Below are positions 22,358 through 32,036 of a stretch of DNA of 64,000 bases, piece after piece. The notes below the pieces were generated by a model. That model worked only from the letters and a program-made list of their open reading frames with translations. It made no database searches and was not told where the DNA came from. The position numbers were made by a program, and so were the translations under genes. Origin of the DNA: Hibiscus mutabilis (Eukaryota; Streptophyta; Magnoliopsida; Malvales; Malvaceae); assembly GCA_019671005.1 (NCBI GenBank), contig CM033721.1, forward strand, positions 49,952,864 through 50,016,863, in the 5' to 3' direction. Position 1 is the first letter of the stretch; each line of letters opens with the position of its first letter.

Positions 22358-22612
22358 CGTGGTTGCCGAGGCATGTGTTGCCATGGCAATTGCTTCCGTG
22401 GTTGCCGAGGCATGCGCCTCTGGAGTTGCCGAGGCATGCGCATCTAGAGTTGTCAAGGCTTGCGCATCTAGAGTTGCCGAGGCGTCAAGGGTTGCCAAGG
22501 CGTGCGCGTCGGTGGTTGCCGAGGCATGTGCATCTAGAATTGCCGAGGCGTGCGCATCTGGAGTTGCCGAGGCATCAAGGGTTGCCGAGGCAACTAACAG
22601 TTGCTCATCCGG
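22358..22612 (-). repeat. ATH1 repeat array encoding a DAHASAT-type spacer between RNase H and integrase
   Basis: About 13 units of TGCCGAGGCA-like palindromes at 24-bp (sometimes 18-bp or 15-bp) steps. In the pol frame on the minus strand the units read as Ala-Ser-Ala-Thr-x-Asp-Ala-His repeats. The array lies directly after FPDEQLL, which normally precedes the PWYADLVNFLV start of the integrase region in Athila elements, and so is an insertion in the RNase H-integrase linker. The period is a multiple of three, so the array keeps the frame. Confidence 0.85.
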
Positions 22613-22627
22613 GAATGCATCACATAT

Positions 22628-23146
22628 CTATAAATCTGAGTCCTCTTCCCTATTGCATTCTAAGCGGGATAAGTGATCCACAACTTGATTCTTTGTTCCT
22701 TTCCTGTCCTTAATTTCAATGTCAAACTCTTGTAAAAGCAATATCCAACAACTCAAACGAGGTTTGGCATCATTTTTAGCAAACATATACTTAATTGCCG
22801 AATGGTCTGTATGGACAATTACCTTTGTACCAATCAAATAGGACCGAAACTTGTCAAATGCAAAAACTACGGCTAGTAACTCTTTCTCCATTGTTGTGTA
22901 ATTCACTTGAGCGCTGTTAAGAGTTTTACTAGCTTAGTATATCACATGAAAATTCTTACCTGTGCGTTGGCCTAGGACCACCCCTACTACAAAATCACTC
23001 GCATCATACATGAGCTCAAAAGGTAGTGTCCAATCGGGTGGAACGACAATGGGTGCCGAGGCAAGCTTTTCTTTTAGGGTTTTGAATGCTTGGGCGCAAG
23101 AATCATCAAAATTGAAGACTTTATCCTGTTCAAGCAAATTGCACAA
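22628..23146 (-). pseudogene. ATH1 RNase H
   Basis: Catalytic blocks in order: MYDASDFVVGVVLGQ, MEKELLAVVFAFDKF, HTDHSAIKYM and VVDHLSRLE, so all four acidic residues are in place. A stop or frame break near 22930 (NFHVIY to YYASKTL) splits it. It follows the RT directly and precedes the repeat-coded spacer. Confidence 0.88.
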
Positions 23147-23149
23147 GGG

Positions 23150-24000
23150 TTTAGTAATCTTAGAAAAATTATGAATAAACCTCCTGTAAAAACCTGCATG
23201 TCCAAGAAAGCTTCAGATTCCTTTAACCGAACTTGGTGGTGGCAATCTCTCGATCACTCCACCTTGGCTTTGTCTACTTCGATTCCCTTGGATGAAATCT
23301 TGTGGCCTATCACGATTCCTTCATCTACCATAAAATGGCACTTTTCCTAATTAAGGACTAAATCAGATTCTTCACATCTTGCCAACACCTTCTCTAAATT
23401 GCCGAGGCAACTATCGAAGTCATCACCAAATACGGAAAAATCATCCATGAAGATTTCAAGGAAGTCTTCGACCATGTCTGAAAGAGTGCCATCATGCATC
23501 TTTGGAAGGTTGCTGGGGCATTACACAATCCGAATGGCATTCTTTGGAAATCATAAGTACCATATGGGCATGTGAAGGTTGTCTTTTCTTGATCTTCTAG
23601 TGCTATGGAAATTTGATTGTAACCTAAATAACCATCAAGAAAACAATAAAAGGGTTTACCTGTAAGACGGTCAAGCATTTGATCAATAAAGGGTAAGGGG
23701 AAGTGATCATTCCTAGTGGCCTTGTTTAACTTTCGGTAATCCATGCAAACCCTCCAACCGGTCACAGTCCTGGTTGGAATGAGTTCATTGTTTTGTTACT
23801 TACCACCGTTATACCTCCCTTTTTCGGTACACATTGTACCAGACTTACCCATGTACTATCAGAGATAAGGTATATGATGTCGGCGTCAAGCCACTTGATG
23901 ATTTCTTTCATTACAACCCCTTTCATGGCATGATTCAATCTCCTCTGGGCCTTAATTGAGGGTTTATGATCATCTTCCAACAAAATCTTATGCATGCACA
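23150..24000 (-). pseudogene. ATH1 reverse transcriptase
   Basis: Starts with the Athila-type AQRRLNHAMKGVVMKEIIKWLDADIIY and VQCVPKKGGITVV. It continues with GWRVCMDYRKLNKATRNDHFPLPFIDQMLDRL, YCFLDGYLGYNQI, FTCPYGTYDFQRMPFGLCNAPATFQRCM and an FMDD box at about 23440-23451 that is now out of frame with the preceding block. Frameshifts near 23490 and 23765 and stops after the FMDD box inactivate it. A TGCCGAGGCA palindrome lies inside the coding region at 23400. Confidence 0.88.
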
Positions 24001-24960
24001 CTGCTGGACTAATTCCTTTCAAGTCGACAATTGTCCATCCTATCACCTTCTTGTGTAGCATCAACATGTCGACCAGCTTCTTTTCCTGCTCAGGCTGTAG
24101 CTTAGAGGAAATAATTACAAGCAATGTATTATCGTTTCCCAAGTAAGCATATTTTAGTTGCCCTAGAAATTGTTTCAACTCAAGAATCGGTGGTTGTTCA
24201 GTGGAGGGTTTTTCGAGTTTACCTTCCTTATCTGAGTAATCTACTGGTTCAAAGTATGTACCTAGTCGATTGACTAACCAATTTGCCTCTTCTTGTTGTT
24301 CCTCATCGATCGGTTCTTCATTCTCTTTAGGTTCTTCTAGATCAGCAATGTAGTTGCCGAGGCAACTAAAGTCCTCGTCAAAGTCAAACTCTGCCGTGGC
24401 ATGAAGAAGTTGACATTCTTCTGAATCATTGGCATGCTTTAGTATTTGGAACACATTTAGTTTAACTTGCTGGTCATTCACCCTCATTGTGAGCTCTCCC
24501 TTTTCAACATCGATCAAGGTTCTCCTTGTTGCTAGGAAGGGTCTCCCAAGAATGATAGGTGCATGCTCATCTGCTTCACAATCCAAAACTATAAAGTCAG
24601 TGAGAAAAATAAATTTAACAAGTTTTACCAGTATGTCTTCGAATTTTCCCTTTGGATGCACATAGGATCTGTCGGCTAGCTGTAGCATAACTGTTGTAGG
24701 TCTTGCCTTCCCGATTCCTAGTTTCTAGAAAACTGATTTAGGCATCAAGTTTATGCTTGCTCCAAGGTCACATAATGCTTTCCCGACATAGTGGTTTCCG
24801 ATGGAATAGGGTATTGTGAAACTTCCAGGATCTTTCAACTTGGTGGCATGCGATTGTGAAACATGGCCATGTACCCCTCTGTTGCTGCAACTGTTTCAAA
24901 CTCTTATAGACTTGTTCTTTTGGACACAATGTCTTTAAGAAACTTGTCATAGTTCGGCAT
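24001..24960 (-). pseudogene. ATH1 protease region
   Basis: The Athila protease block is clear: LQLADRSYVHPKGKFEDILVK, DFIVLDCEADEHAPIILGRPFLATRRTLID and GELTMRVNDQQVKLNVF (24450-24688). The expected active-site stretch (DLGASINLMP) is at about 24740-24760, separated from the main ORF by a stop near 24725. The rest, to about 24000, is the variable protease-RT linker with acidic runs and one GTTGCCGAGGCAAC palindrome (24353-24366). Confidence 0.8.
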
Positions 24961-26847
24961 TTGTTCAATTAACTCAACCAACGGCAAGTTGATATGGACT
25001 TGCTTTAGGATATCAAGAAACTTCTTGAATTGATATTCTTGCTTTTGTCGCTTCAACCTTTGTGGGAATGGTGGTGGAAGTCAGATATCTTCGATCCTTT
25101 CATTGGTTTGGAATCTGATTGATGGCATTGCCGAGGCAATTGGAGTTGCTGAGGCATTGTCAACTGGGGTTGCCGTGGCATGCTTATCGTTGGTTGCCGC
25201 AGCATGCTCATCTCGGGTATGCTTATCGTTGGTTGCCGTGGCATCATCAACTAGGGTTTCCATGGCATTTCCTGGTTCAACATCTGAGCCTTTGCCGCTG
25301 AGTTCATCTTGTTCTTTTTGTGGCGTTTTGTTTGATGAGCTAGCTTGAGCCTCCTTAAGTTGTCGGCCACTTCTAGTAGTGATCGTCTTACATTGTTCAT
25401 GGCCATTTCCTCTTGCGACTTCAGTATCGCTGGGTAAACCTCCTTGCGGTCTAGTATTCAGGTTTTGAGCAAATTGTCTTACTTGAGTTTGCAATGATTT
25501 GATTGCCGCCTCTTGGTTTTGCAATCTCATCTCGGTCCTGTTAATAAAAGCATCAGTTCTTCTTATGAAGTTACTATTCTCAGCCATATAAGATTTAGTT
25601 TTTAACATGAAAGCATTGAGAGAATTTTCCAAATAACTAGATGTTGTTGGTTGTTGCTGCGGCAACTGTTGCCGTGGCATATTCTGCTAAAATCTTGATG
25701 TTTGTGCATTCTGATTATTTTGGTTTAGAGCGTTGTTGGGATTACTCCATGAAAAATTTGGGTGCTTCTTCCAAGCTAGATTGTATGTGTTGGACATCAC
25801 ATTGTTGTTCCGATTGTATTTCCCCACATAAAAGCTGGACTTCGAATTCTGCATACATTCAGAAGAATTATGGTTACCACCACATAACTTACCAAAGGAA
25901 TCTACTACCTTGACCTCCTATGTGTTGTTTTGTTTTTGCATGTTCTGGACCATCTTGGTTAAAATGGCCTATTGTGCCGAAATTGAATCTGATGATCCCA
26001 GTTCATGTATTGTGGCTTGGCGTCTAACTCCTCATCTTCTAGCAGATGAGAACTGATAATCATTCTTGGCGAGCCTGTTCAGAATTTGCATTGCTTCTTA
26101 CGGCGACTTGTCTAGGAGTATGCCGTTTGCTGAGGCATCTAGCATCATCCTTGTTGGTGTATTCACAGCGTTGTAAAACACTGTTACTTGTGTCCACACT
26201 GGGAATCCGTGTAGGTGGCGCTTGTGTAGACGTTCTCTATATCGCTCTCAAGCCTCGTACATGGATTCATCATCCACCTGCCAAGAAGAAGTAATTTCGT
26301 TACGAAGCTTATTAGTCAAATTTGTAGGATTAAATCGAGCAAGGAAATCACGACAAATATCGGTCCAAGATCCTATTGATCTGGCAGGAATACTATTCAA
26401 TCATGCTTTCGCCCTATCCCTTAGTGAATAGGGGAATAATCTTAGCCGTAAAACATCTGGGTTGACTCCTTGTATTTTGAATGAATTGCAAATCTCGAAG
26501 AAAAATTGAAGATGTTGTCATGCATCTTCAGTCGTTGAGCCGCCGAATTGACCAATTGTGTTGATCATATTGAACATCACCGATTTCAACTCAAAGTGGT
26601 CGGCTTCAATTTCAGGTGTGACAACTCATGGATTAAGTCCTTCAAGATCTTCTTCAAGATAGTCTCGAATAGTTTTGTTTTGTGCAAGAATCACTCCGCC
26701 TCCTGCTGGAACATCCTGATTGTTGACATTCATATTGCCGTATTGATTAGCCATTGCTACTCTTAGCCTTTGTTTGAGTCTTTGCAAGGTTCGTTCGATT
26801 TCTGGATCAAAGGGATATTTTGGTGTAGTTGGTCTCGCCCTGGTCAT
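24961..26847 (-). pseudogene. gag: ATH1 gag
   Basis: I start at the Met of MTRARPTTPKYPFDPEIERTL (26847). The capsid core is recognisable in pieces over 26650-26060: QFGGSTTEDA, LRLRLFPYSLRDRAKA, SIGSWTDICRDFLARF, LHRCPLHGFPVWTQVTVFYN. A zinc-knuckle remnant (CGGNHNSSEC) lies at about 25870. The C-terminal part (25081-25680) has a coiled-coil-like stretch (FIRRTDAFINRTEMRLQNQEAAIKSLQTQV) and an Ala/Thr-rich insert (ATATNDKH repeats) made of TGCCNNGGCA copies. It ends with PPPFPQRLKRQKQEYQFKKF and QMPNYDKFLKDI. Many stops are present, about eight in the core. Confidence 0.82.
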
Positions 26848-26941
26848 ATACCAATGCCAAACCAAAGTTTGTTAACCCTTCGAATCTTAAACAATAAAAA
26901 TAAAAAGTGCAAGAAAATAAAAACAAAGTCGCTATTTCCAA

Positions 26942-26959
26942 TCCCCGACAACAACACCA
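26942..26959 (-). other. ATH1 primer binding site (Asp-tRNA type, deaminated)
   Basis: TGGTGTTGTTGTCGGGGA on the minus strand, followed by the TTGG typical of Athila/Tat elements, just inside the 5' LTR. Against the standard Asp-tRNA-complementary site as I recall it (TGGCGCCGTTGCCGGGGA), it differs only by four C-to-T changes. Confidence 0.75.
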
Positions 26960-26968
26960 AAAACTTGA

Positions 26969-28476
26969 TGTGCGTAATAAGTGCTCCACAATTGTGCAAG
27001 TGTACGCGTTGCAAGTTATAGTATAAAAGATATCGACTCTACAGGGATTGGTGCCACTTCAAGAATCTAGTCTATTGCACTGTAAAAGTAAAAGAACACA
27101 AGTAGAGGATTGTAAGAGTTTAAATTAACAACTAAACTAGAAAGCAATAACGTAAAAGAAGATGTAATCAAAACAGAGAGAATAGGCCAGGTTATCGTGA
27201 GTTGAGGAGTGATAGCCGTTTGGATCATCTTGGTAAAAGAGTGCAATGGAAACTCAGTTGTCGTGGCAACTTAGTTGCCATGGCCACTTGCACAGTATGG
27301 TTACCTTGGCAACTAGTAGAACAGTTGCCTAGGCAATTGGCTAGGCAACTGTTTGGGCGACTGGGCAACAACTTCAAGGTTCGGCGGAGCATTCTTCAAT
27401 GGTTTCTTCTTATCCCTAAGTCGAAACTCTAGCTAATTGTGCATGCCTTGACAATACATCCCTACGTGAATCAAGGATGAACAACAACCAATCTTGTGCT
27501 CCTCTAAGCCGTTGCAATCCTAAACTTATTCCTAAGCCAGATTAGTCTTCATCATTGATAGATTGAATAAAAACCATACTCATTCGTTTCTTGAATCTAA
27601 CTTTCTCGATATTAGATAAATAGATAGAATTACGAGATCTTCTCCCAATTCACTCGCAAACAAGAATAAAAACCAAGAATGAGTAAACTTTGAATTGAAA
27701 GTGCAAACTCTTATTACCTAAATAAAATCCAATCGTTTCTCACAACTGCAAAACACAATAACCTTAGCCAAATAGATTTAGTTCATGGCTAGGTTCCAAA
27801 GAAACACAAAACAAATCGTAACATAAACCTAATCGAACAAGAGAGAAAAAGATGAAGATGGTTGAAGCCTCTTGTCGGATTCTCTCCCCTTGCACATACA
27901 TGGAGTTGACGGCTTGGTCCTCTATTTATAGGGCTAGGTCAAAGTCTTTCTTGATGCGGAAGTTAAGTTGGAATTAAATACTTTTAAAGAATATAATTCT
28001 TTATTATATTTAAATTCCTTCTAGATCTTCTCCTATCTCTTTAGGATTTAATATCTCTTTGACCTCTTCATGGAAATCCAACTCCTCTAGGATTCAACTT
28101 TGCTACACGTTATACCGGGCTTATCTAGTCATCAATTTCGGCTGCCATATCATCTTATCCCTTGTCGACAATTGCCCTGGCAACTTGCTCGACATATCCT
28201 TCATGCACTGCCCTGGCAACTGCGTTGGCAACTCCTTCTTGTATTGCCCTGGAAACTAGTTCCAACCTTGCTTTGGCAACTGATTCTGCACACACAAAAA
28301 CAACAATCGACAACACCCTTTTTCCACAAAATTAAGCAAAATATGAAATCAAGCTTGTCCACCAAGGAAACAATGCAAACATGCATGAATGGATAATAAT
28401 GCAACTAATATGAGCCTAAGTCTAACAATAATATGAGTAAAAGGGTAATAAAAATAATACTTTTGAACACTTAACA
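26969..28476 (-). repeat. ATH1 5' LTR (complete, ~1.5 kb)
   Basis: Begins on its own strand with TGTTAAGTG at 28476 and ends ATTACGCACA near 26969, just before the primer site. The exact inner edge could be 26966-26971. It aligns with the 3' LTR 16698-18133. It has a TATA box at 27922-27931 and TGCCNNGGCA palindromes at 27326, 28173 and 28209, plus several degenerate ones. It contains no gene. Confidence 0.9.
27922..27931 (-). promoter_or_regulatory. TATA box in ATH1 5' LTR
   Basis: CTATAAATAG on the minus strand, conserved with the 3' LTR site at 17578-17587. It would drive the genomic RNA toward gag from this LTR. Confidence 0.65.
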
Positions 28477-28915
28477 ATCGCATTCATGGATCTTATGAAT
28501 CGAGTATTCAAGCCTTTTCTCGTAAATTTGTGATCGTCTTTATCGATGACATTTTGGTCTATTCTCGAAGCAAGGAGGAACATTCTGAACACCTCCGAAT
28601 CGTCTTGCAAACTCTCCGAGAACGTCAATTGTTCACCAAATTCTCCAACTGCGAGTTCTGGCTATCGAAAGTTTCATTTCTTGGCCATGTAATCTCAGTC
28701 GAAGGGATCAAGGTGGATCTGAAGAAGGTTCAAGCTATTCTTGATTGGCGACCTCCGAGGAATGTTGGTGAGGTCCGAAGTTTTCTCGGTTTAGCTGGGT
28801 ACTATCGAAGATTTGTAAAAGGCTTTTATACTATTTCCTTGCCCCTAACTAAGCTCCTTCAAAAGGATCAACCATTCGAGTGGTCTGAGAATCAGCATCA
28901 AAGCTTCGATAAACT
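28477..28915 (+). pseudogene. TK3b reverse transcriptase, C-terminal part
   Basis: Resumes TK3b at the block FMDLMNRVFKPFL, directly after the ATH1 LTR. The catalytic VFIDDILVYS is intact, followed by CEFWLSKVSFLGHVISVEGIKVDLKKVQAILDWRPP and YYRRFVKGF. The stops that mar TK3a at 9053-9180 are absent here, so these were independent lesions in TK3a. A frame break near 28528 separates the first few residues. Confidence 0.88.
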
Positions 28916-29328
28916 TAAACAAGCTTTGACACATGTCCATATTCTTATTCAACCCGAATCGGGTAAAGAATTCACTGTCTATAGCGATGCTTCACACTAA
29001 GGACTAGGTAACGTATTGATGCAAGGAAATAACGTGGTAGCGTATGCATCAAGGCAGTTGAAACCTCATGAGCTAAACTATCCAACTAATAATCTCGAAC
29101 ATGCTGCCATTGCCTTTGCTCTCAAATTTTGGAGACATTACTTGTACGGTGAAAAATGCCACTTGTTCACTGATCATAAAAGCCTCAAATATCTCCTAAC
29201 CCAAAAAGATCTCAATTTGAGACAAAGAATATGGATGGAACTCTTGAAAGATTATGATTTGATCATCGACTATCATCCCGGGAAAACCAACGTGGTTGTG
29301 GATGCTCTCAGTCGTAAACCGACCTTCG
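28916..29328 (+). pseudogene. TK3b RNase H
   Basis: Catalytic blocks YSDASH, NLEHAAIAFAL, FTDHKSLKYL and VVDALSRK are present. A TAA at about 28999 follows the first block, where TK3a has a Ser codon. The exon is taken to end at 29328, one base into the Gly codon, where GTAAGC begins as in TK3a. Confidence 0.85.
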
Positions 29329-29557
29329 GTAAGCAATTCTAAGCCTTGAACTTTTGAAAACCTTCTTTGAAATGTTAATAGCCATTCGAATAGTTCCCTA
29401 CTTGTCTCATAAATATCTATTCAAACACTTTCTTGAACTACAAGCACCCATTCGAAATTTTTCTTGATGAATAAGCTATTTATTCGAATTGAACCACTAT
29501 GTCTTGTAAATGATTGTATGAAAATCATCCTTAGCAATCTCGTTTGTTTCTTCGTAG
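29329..29557 (+). other. Putative spliceosomal intron in TK3b pol (229 bp)
   Basis: Same position and phase as in TK3a: donor CG|GTAAGC and acceptor GTTTCTTCGTAG|CT. It is 31 bp shorter than in TK3a because of one internal deletion between CATTCGAATT-like repeats. An in-frame TAA lies 12 bp into it. Joining 29328 to 29558 gives Ala-Ser-Leu-Thr-Ile-Asn and keeps the frame into integrase. Confidence 0.65.
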
Positions 29558-30765
29558 CTTCCTTGACTATCAATGCTCATTTTCGTCTATCCAAAGGACA
29601 AAAATTCTTGTCCGAACTTCAAGTTCAATCCAGTCTAATCACGAGAATGAAAGAACTCCAAAAAGTTGATCCAAATCTTCAGAAGATCATTTCAAAGCTT
29701 GATTCCGAACCTAATTCTGACTTTTCCATCAAGTCGAATGGGCTTCTCTATTTTAAAGATAGAGTTTTTGTTTCTAACAATAAGGAATTACAATAAGAGA
29801 TATTGCAAGAAGCTCATCAGAGTTCTTTTTCGATCCACCCTGGATCGATTAAGATGTACAAGGATCTCAAACCCTTGTATTGATGGCCAGAAATGAAAGC
29901 AACCATCAATGATTACATATCAAAGTGTTTAACTTGTCAAAGGGTTAAAGCTGAGCATTGAGCTCCCACCAGATTGCTCCAACCTCTTAAATCCCCTCAG
30001 TGGAAGTGGGATCGAATTACTATGGATTTCATAACCGGTTTTCCTTGTACTACAAGAAAATGTGATGTCCTGTGGGTGATAATTGATAGATTCACTAAGT
30101 CATCTCACTTTATCCCTACTCGAATGAACTATAGCTTGGAAACTCTAGCTGACTTGTATATCTGTGAAGTAATTTGTTTACACGGAGTCCCTACTTCTAT
30201 AGTCTCCGATCCAGATCCCAGATTCACAGCTTGATTCTGGAGAACTTTGCAACGAGCTCTCAGAACTAAACTAAATCTAAGCACAACCTTCCATCCTCAA
30301 AGTAATGGCCAATCCGAAAGGGTGATTCAAGTCCTTGAAGACATGTTGAGAGCTTGTGTCATTGACTTCAAGAAGAATCGAGAGAAATTTCTACCTCTTG
30401 TGGAATTTTCCTACAATAATAGCCATCAATCTTCGATCCAAATGGCTCCATTCGAAGCATTTTATGGAAGGAAATATAGAACTCCCCTATGCTGGTCCGA
30501 ACTTGGAGAAAACAAAGTGTTAGGACCTCAAATGCTTAGAGAAACCGAAGAACAAGTTTGAATAATCCACGATAGATTGAAGCAAGCTTTTGATAGGCAA
30601 AAATCATATGCAAACTTGAAACGAAGAGACATTCAATACAATGTAGGAGATAAAGTTTTCCTCAAAGTTTCTCCTTGGAAGAAGGTTCTCAGATTTGGTA
30701 AGAAAGGAAAGCTCAGCCTCTGGTTCGTTGGACCATTCGATATACTTGAAATAATTGGTCCAGTG
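29558..30765 (+). pseudogene. TK3b integrase
   Basis: Linker ASLTINAHFRLSKGQKFLSELQ, then the zinc-binding region near 29800-29940 (frameshifted, Trp-to-stop at about 29881), then the core: TMDFITGFPCT (first Asp), IVSDPDPRFTA (second Asp) and NGQSERVIQVLEDML (Glu kept). Unlike TK3a all three catalytic residues survive, but a TGA at 30232-30234, a TGA near 30560 and the frame breaks rule out a product. The stretch MAPFEAFYGRKYRTPLCWSELGE follows the core as usual. Confidence 0.88.
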
Positions 30766-31086
30766 GCGTATCGATTAGCACTCCCTAGTGAATTCGATAA
30801 GATCCACAATGTATTCTATGTTTCAATGCTTAGAAAGTACCGGTCTGATCCATCTCACATTCTAGAGCCTGAAGAAGTTGAATTAAACCCCAACTTGTCT
30901 TATGAAGAAGAACCATCAAGATACTTGACAATGAAGTCAAGAGGCTTAGGAACAGGAATATCTCCCTAGTGAAGGTATTATGGGGGAATCACAAGGTATT
31001 AGAAGCAACTTGGGAGCCTGAGGATACAATGAGAAAGCAATATCCTCATTTATTCAAATCAGGTAAATTCGAGGGTGAATTTTTTT
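30766..31086 (+). pseudogene. TK3b integrase tail with chromodomain-like C-terminus
   Basis: YRLALPSEFDKIHNVFYVSMLRKY, then NPNLSYEEEP, then after a one-base deletion near 30914 the final block GNHKVLEATWEPEDTMRKQYPHLFKSG. That last block is the chromodomain-related motif (V...ATWE) of Tekay/Del elements, thought to steer integration to heterochromatin. It shows what the deletion removed from TK3a. Confidence 0.82.
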
Positions 31087-31099
31087 AAGGAGGGGAGAG
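31087..31099 (+). other. TK3b polypurine tract
   Basis: AAGGAGGGGAGAG immediately before the LTR start TGTAATGCCC at 31101. It primes plus-strand synthesis. Confidence 0.8.
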
Positions 31100-31100
31100 T

Positions 31101-32036
31101 TGTAATGCCCTAAATTCTAGCCTAGTAGTATGGGAACTAATTGCCTAAATTAATAGCTTAATTGAACTTGAATTTAATCTAATTAGATCAATTCGGGACT
31201 TAATTGAAAGAATAAAAGAAATTAGGGACCAATTCATGAGTGACCAATTAGAATAGATTAAGGAAAAAGGAGATTGCATGCTAAAATTTCAAATTCTCCT
31301 AATGCCCTTGTCTAATTACATGATTAATGCTTAATCAAGGGTTATTTAGGTTATTACCTAATTCCACTAGTTGGATGATAACCTTGTCATCTACATCCTT
31401 TCTTCCACTGACCCGAATGAAAAGAGAATTAGAGAGAGATACTAAAATTGAGGGAAACTCACCATTGATGCTTGAATTGGAGTTGCATGTTCATCATCTT
31501 GCATGAAATTGAGCTAGGAAGAAAAGTAAGCTCACTATTATCTTTGAATCATTCGAATAATTAGTGATATTGGTTGAGTTGGAATGCTTGATGTTTATAG
31601 ATGATTATACATGCTTATTAGTGATTGAACTGATGTTGTAGTTAGGTGAATTGAAAGGATGAACCATTGGTGTTAGGTTAATTTGTGTAAACCTTGAATT
31701 GTTACATCTAGATGTTAGCCGAATGGACCTAGTTATCAAATTGAGTTCATTGATGTGTTAAATGAATAGAAGAAGATGCTAATATGAATTCACCTAATAG
31801 AAATCATGTAATATGTATAATTGATACATTGATCACGTTATATTGATAGCTAGGTTGAAAAAATTAAATTGGTAAGGAAAATAGTCACAATTGTTGTTAC
31901 AATTTGATTAGGGACTGTTTTTCAATGAGTTGGTGAATTTGGTACTGAATTTTAGTAATTAAGGGATTGGAAAATTGATTAAAATACAGTGGAGGGAGTA
32001 AAATGAATGTTTGATAGTTCATGGCTGCATGAATGA
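31101..32036 (+). repeat. TK3 LTR 3 (3' LTR of TK3b, right part missing)
   Basis: The only place where the true TK3 LTR start is seen (TGTAATGCCCTAAATTC). It aligns with 11373 onward from position 31562. Homology ends at GCATGAATGA (32031-32036), where Athila-like LTR sequence takes over. From the pieces the family LTR is about 3.4 kb. It contains no gene. Confidence 0.88.

Larger units (their letters stand above)
16698..28476 (-). mobile_element. ATH1: Athila-like Ty3/Gypsy element with third ORF, inserted in TK3b RT
   Basis: A minus-strand element of 11.8 kb with LTRs at 26969-28476 (5') and 16698-18133 (3'). Reading leftward from the 5' LTR it has an Asp-tRNA-type primer site, gag, protease, RT, RNase H, a repeat-encoded spacer, integrase, a third ORF and a 3' untranslated region with polypurine tracts. 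Blocks such as LQLADRS...EDILVK...DFIVLD in the protease and LFNSRLKLFPGKLRSRWSGPF after integrase are typical of the Athila/Tat branch. The 3' LTR lacks its last ~100 bp along with ~83 bp of the host RT. It contains about 30 copies of the palindrome TGCCNNGGCA. Confidence 0.9.
4306..32036 (+). mobile_element. TK3: tandem Ty3/Gypsy chromovirus, LTR-internal-LTR-internal-LTR
   Basis: Three direct LTR copies (4306-6484, 11373-14340, 31101-32036) enclose two full-length internal regions of the same family: TK3a (6485-11372) and TK3b (14341-31100, split by ATH1). Each internal region starts at a primer binding site directly after an LTR ending GTGTTACA. Sharing the middle LTR is the usual product of unequal recombination between LTRs, or of adjacent recombination between two copies. 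Both copies carry the same putative intron between RNase H and integrase. All three LTRs are truncated: the first on its left, the middle one by an internal deletion, the last on its right. Confidence 0.9.

Noticed and set aside
22358..22612. CRISPR-like array of short palindromic repeats
   Set aside because: The spacers are as repetitive as the repeats and are coding, the repeat is only ~14 bp, and the DNA is a plant retrotransposon.
22359..22713. Plus-strand repeat ORFs (AEACAS and LPRHAH types)
   Set aside because: Antisense readings of the palindrome array. The pol frame on the minus strand connects to conserved RNase H and integrase.
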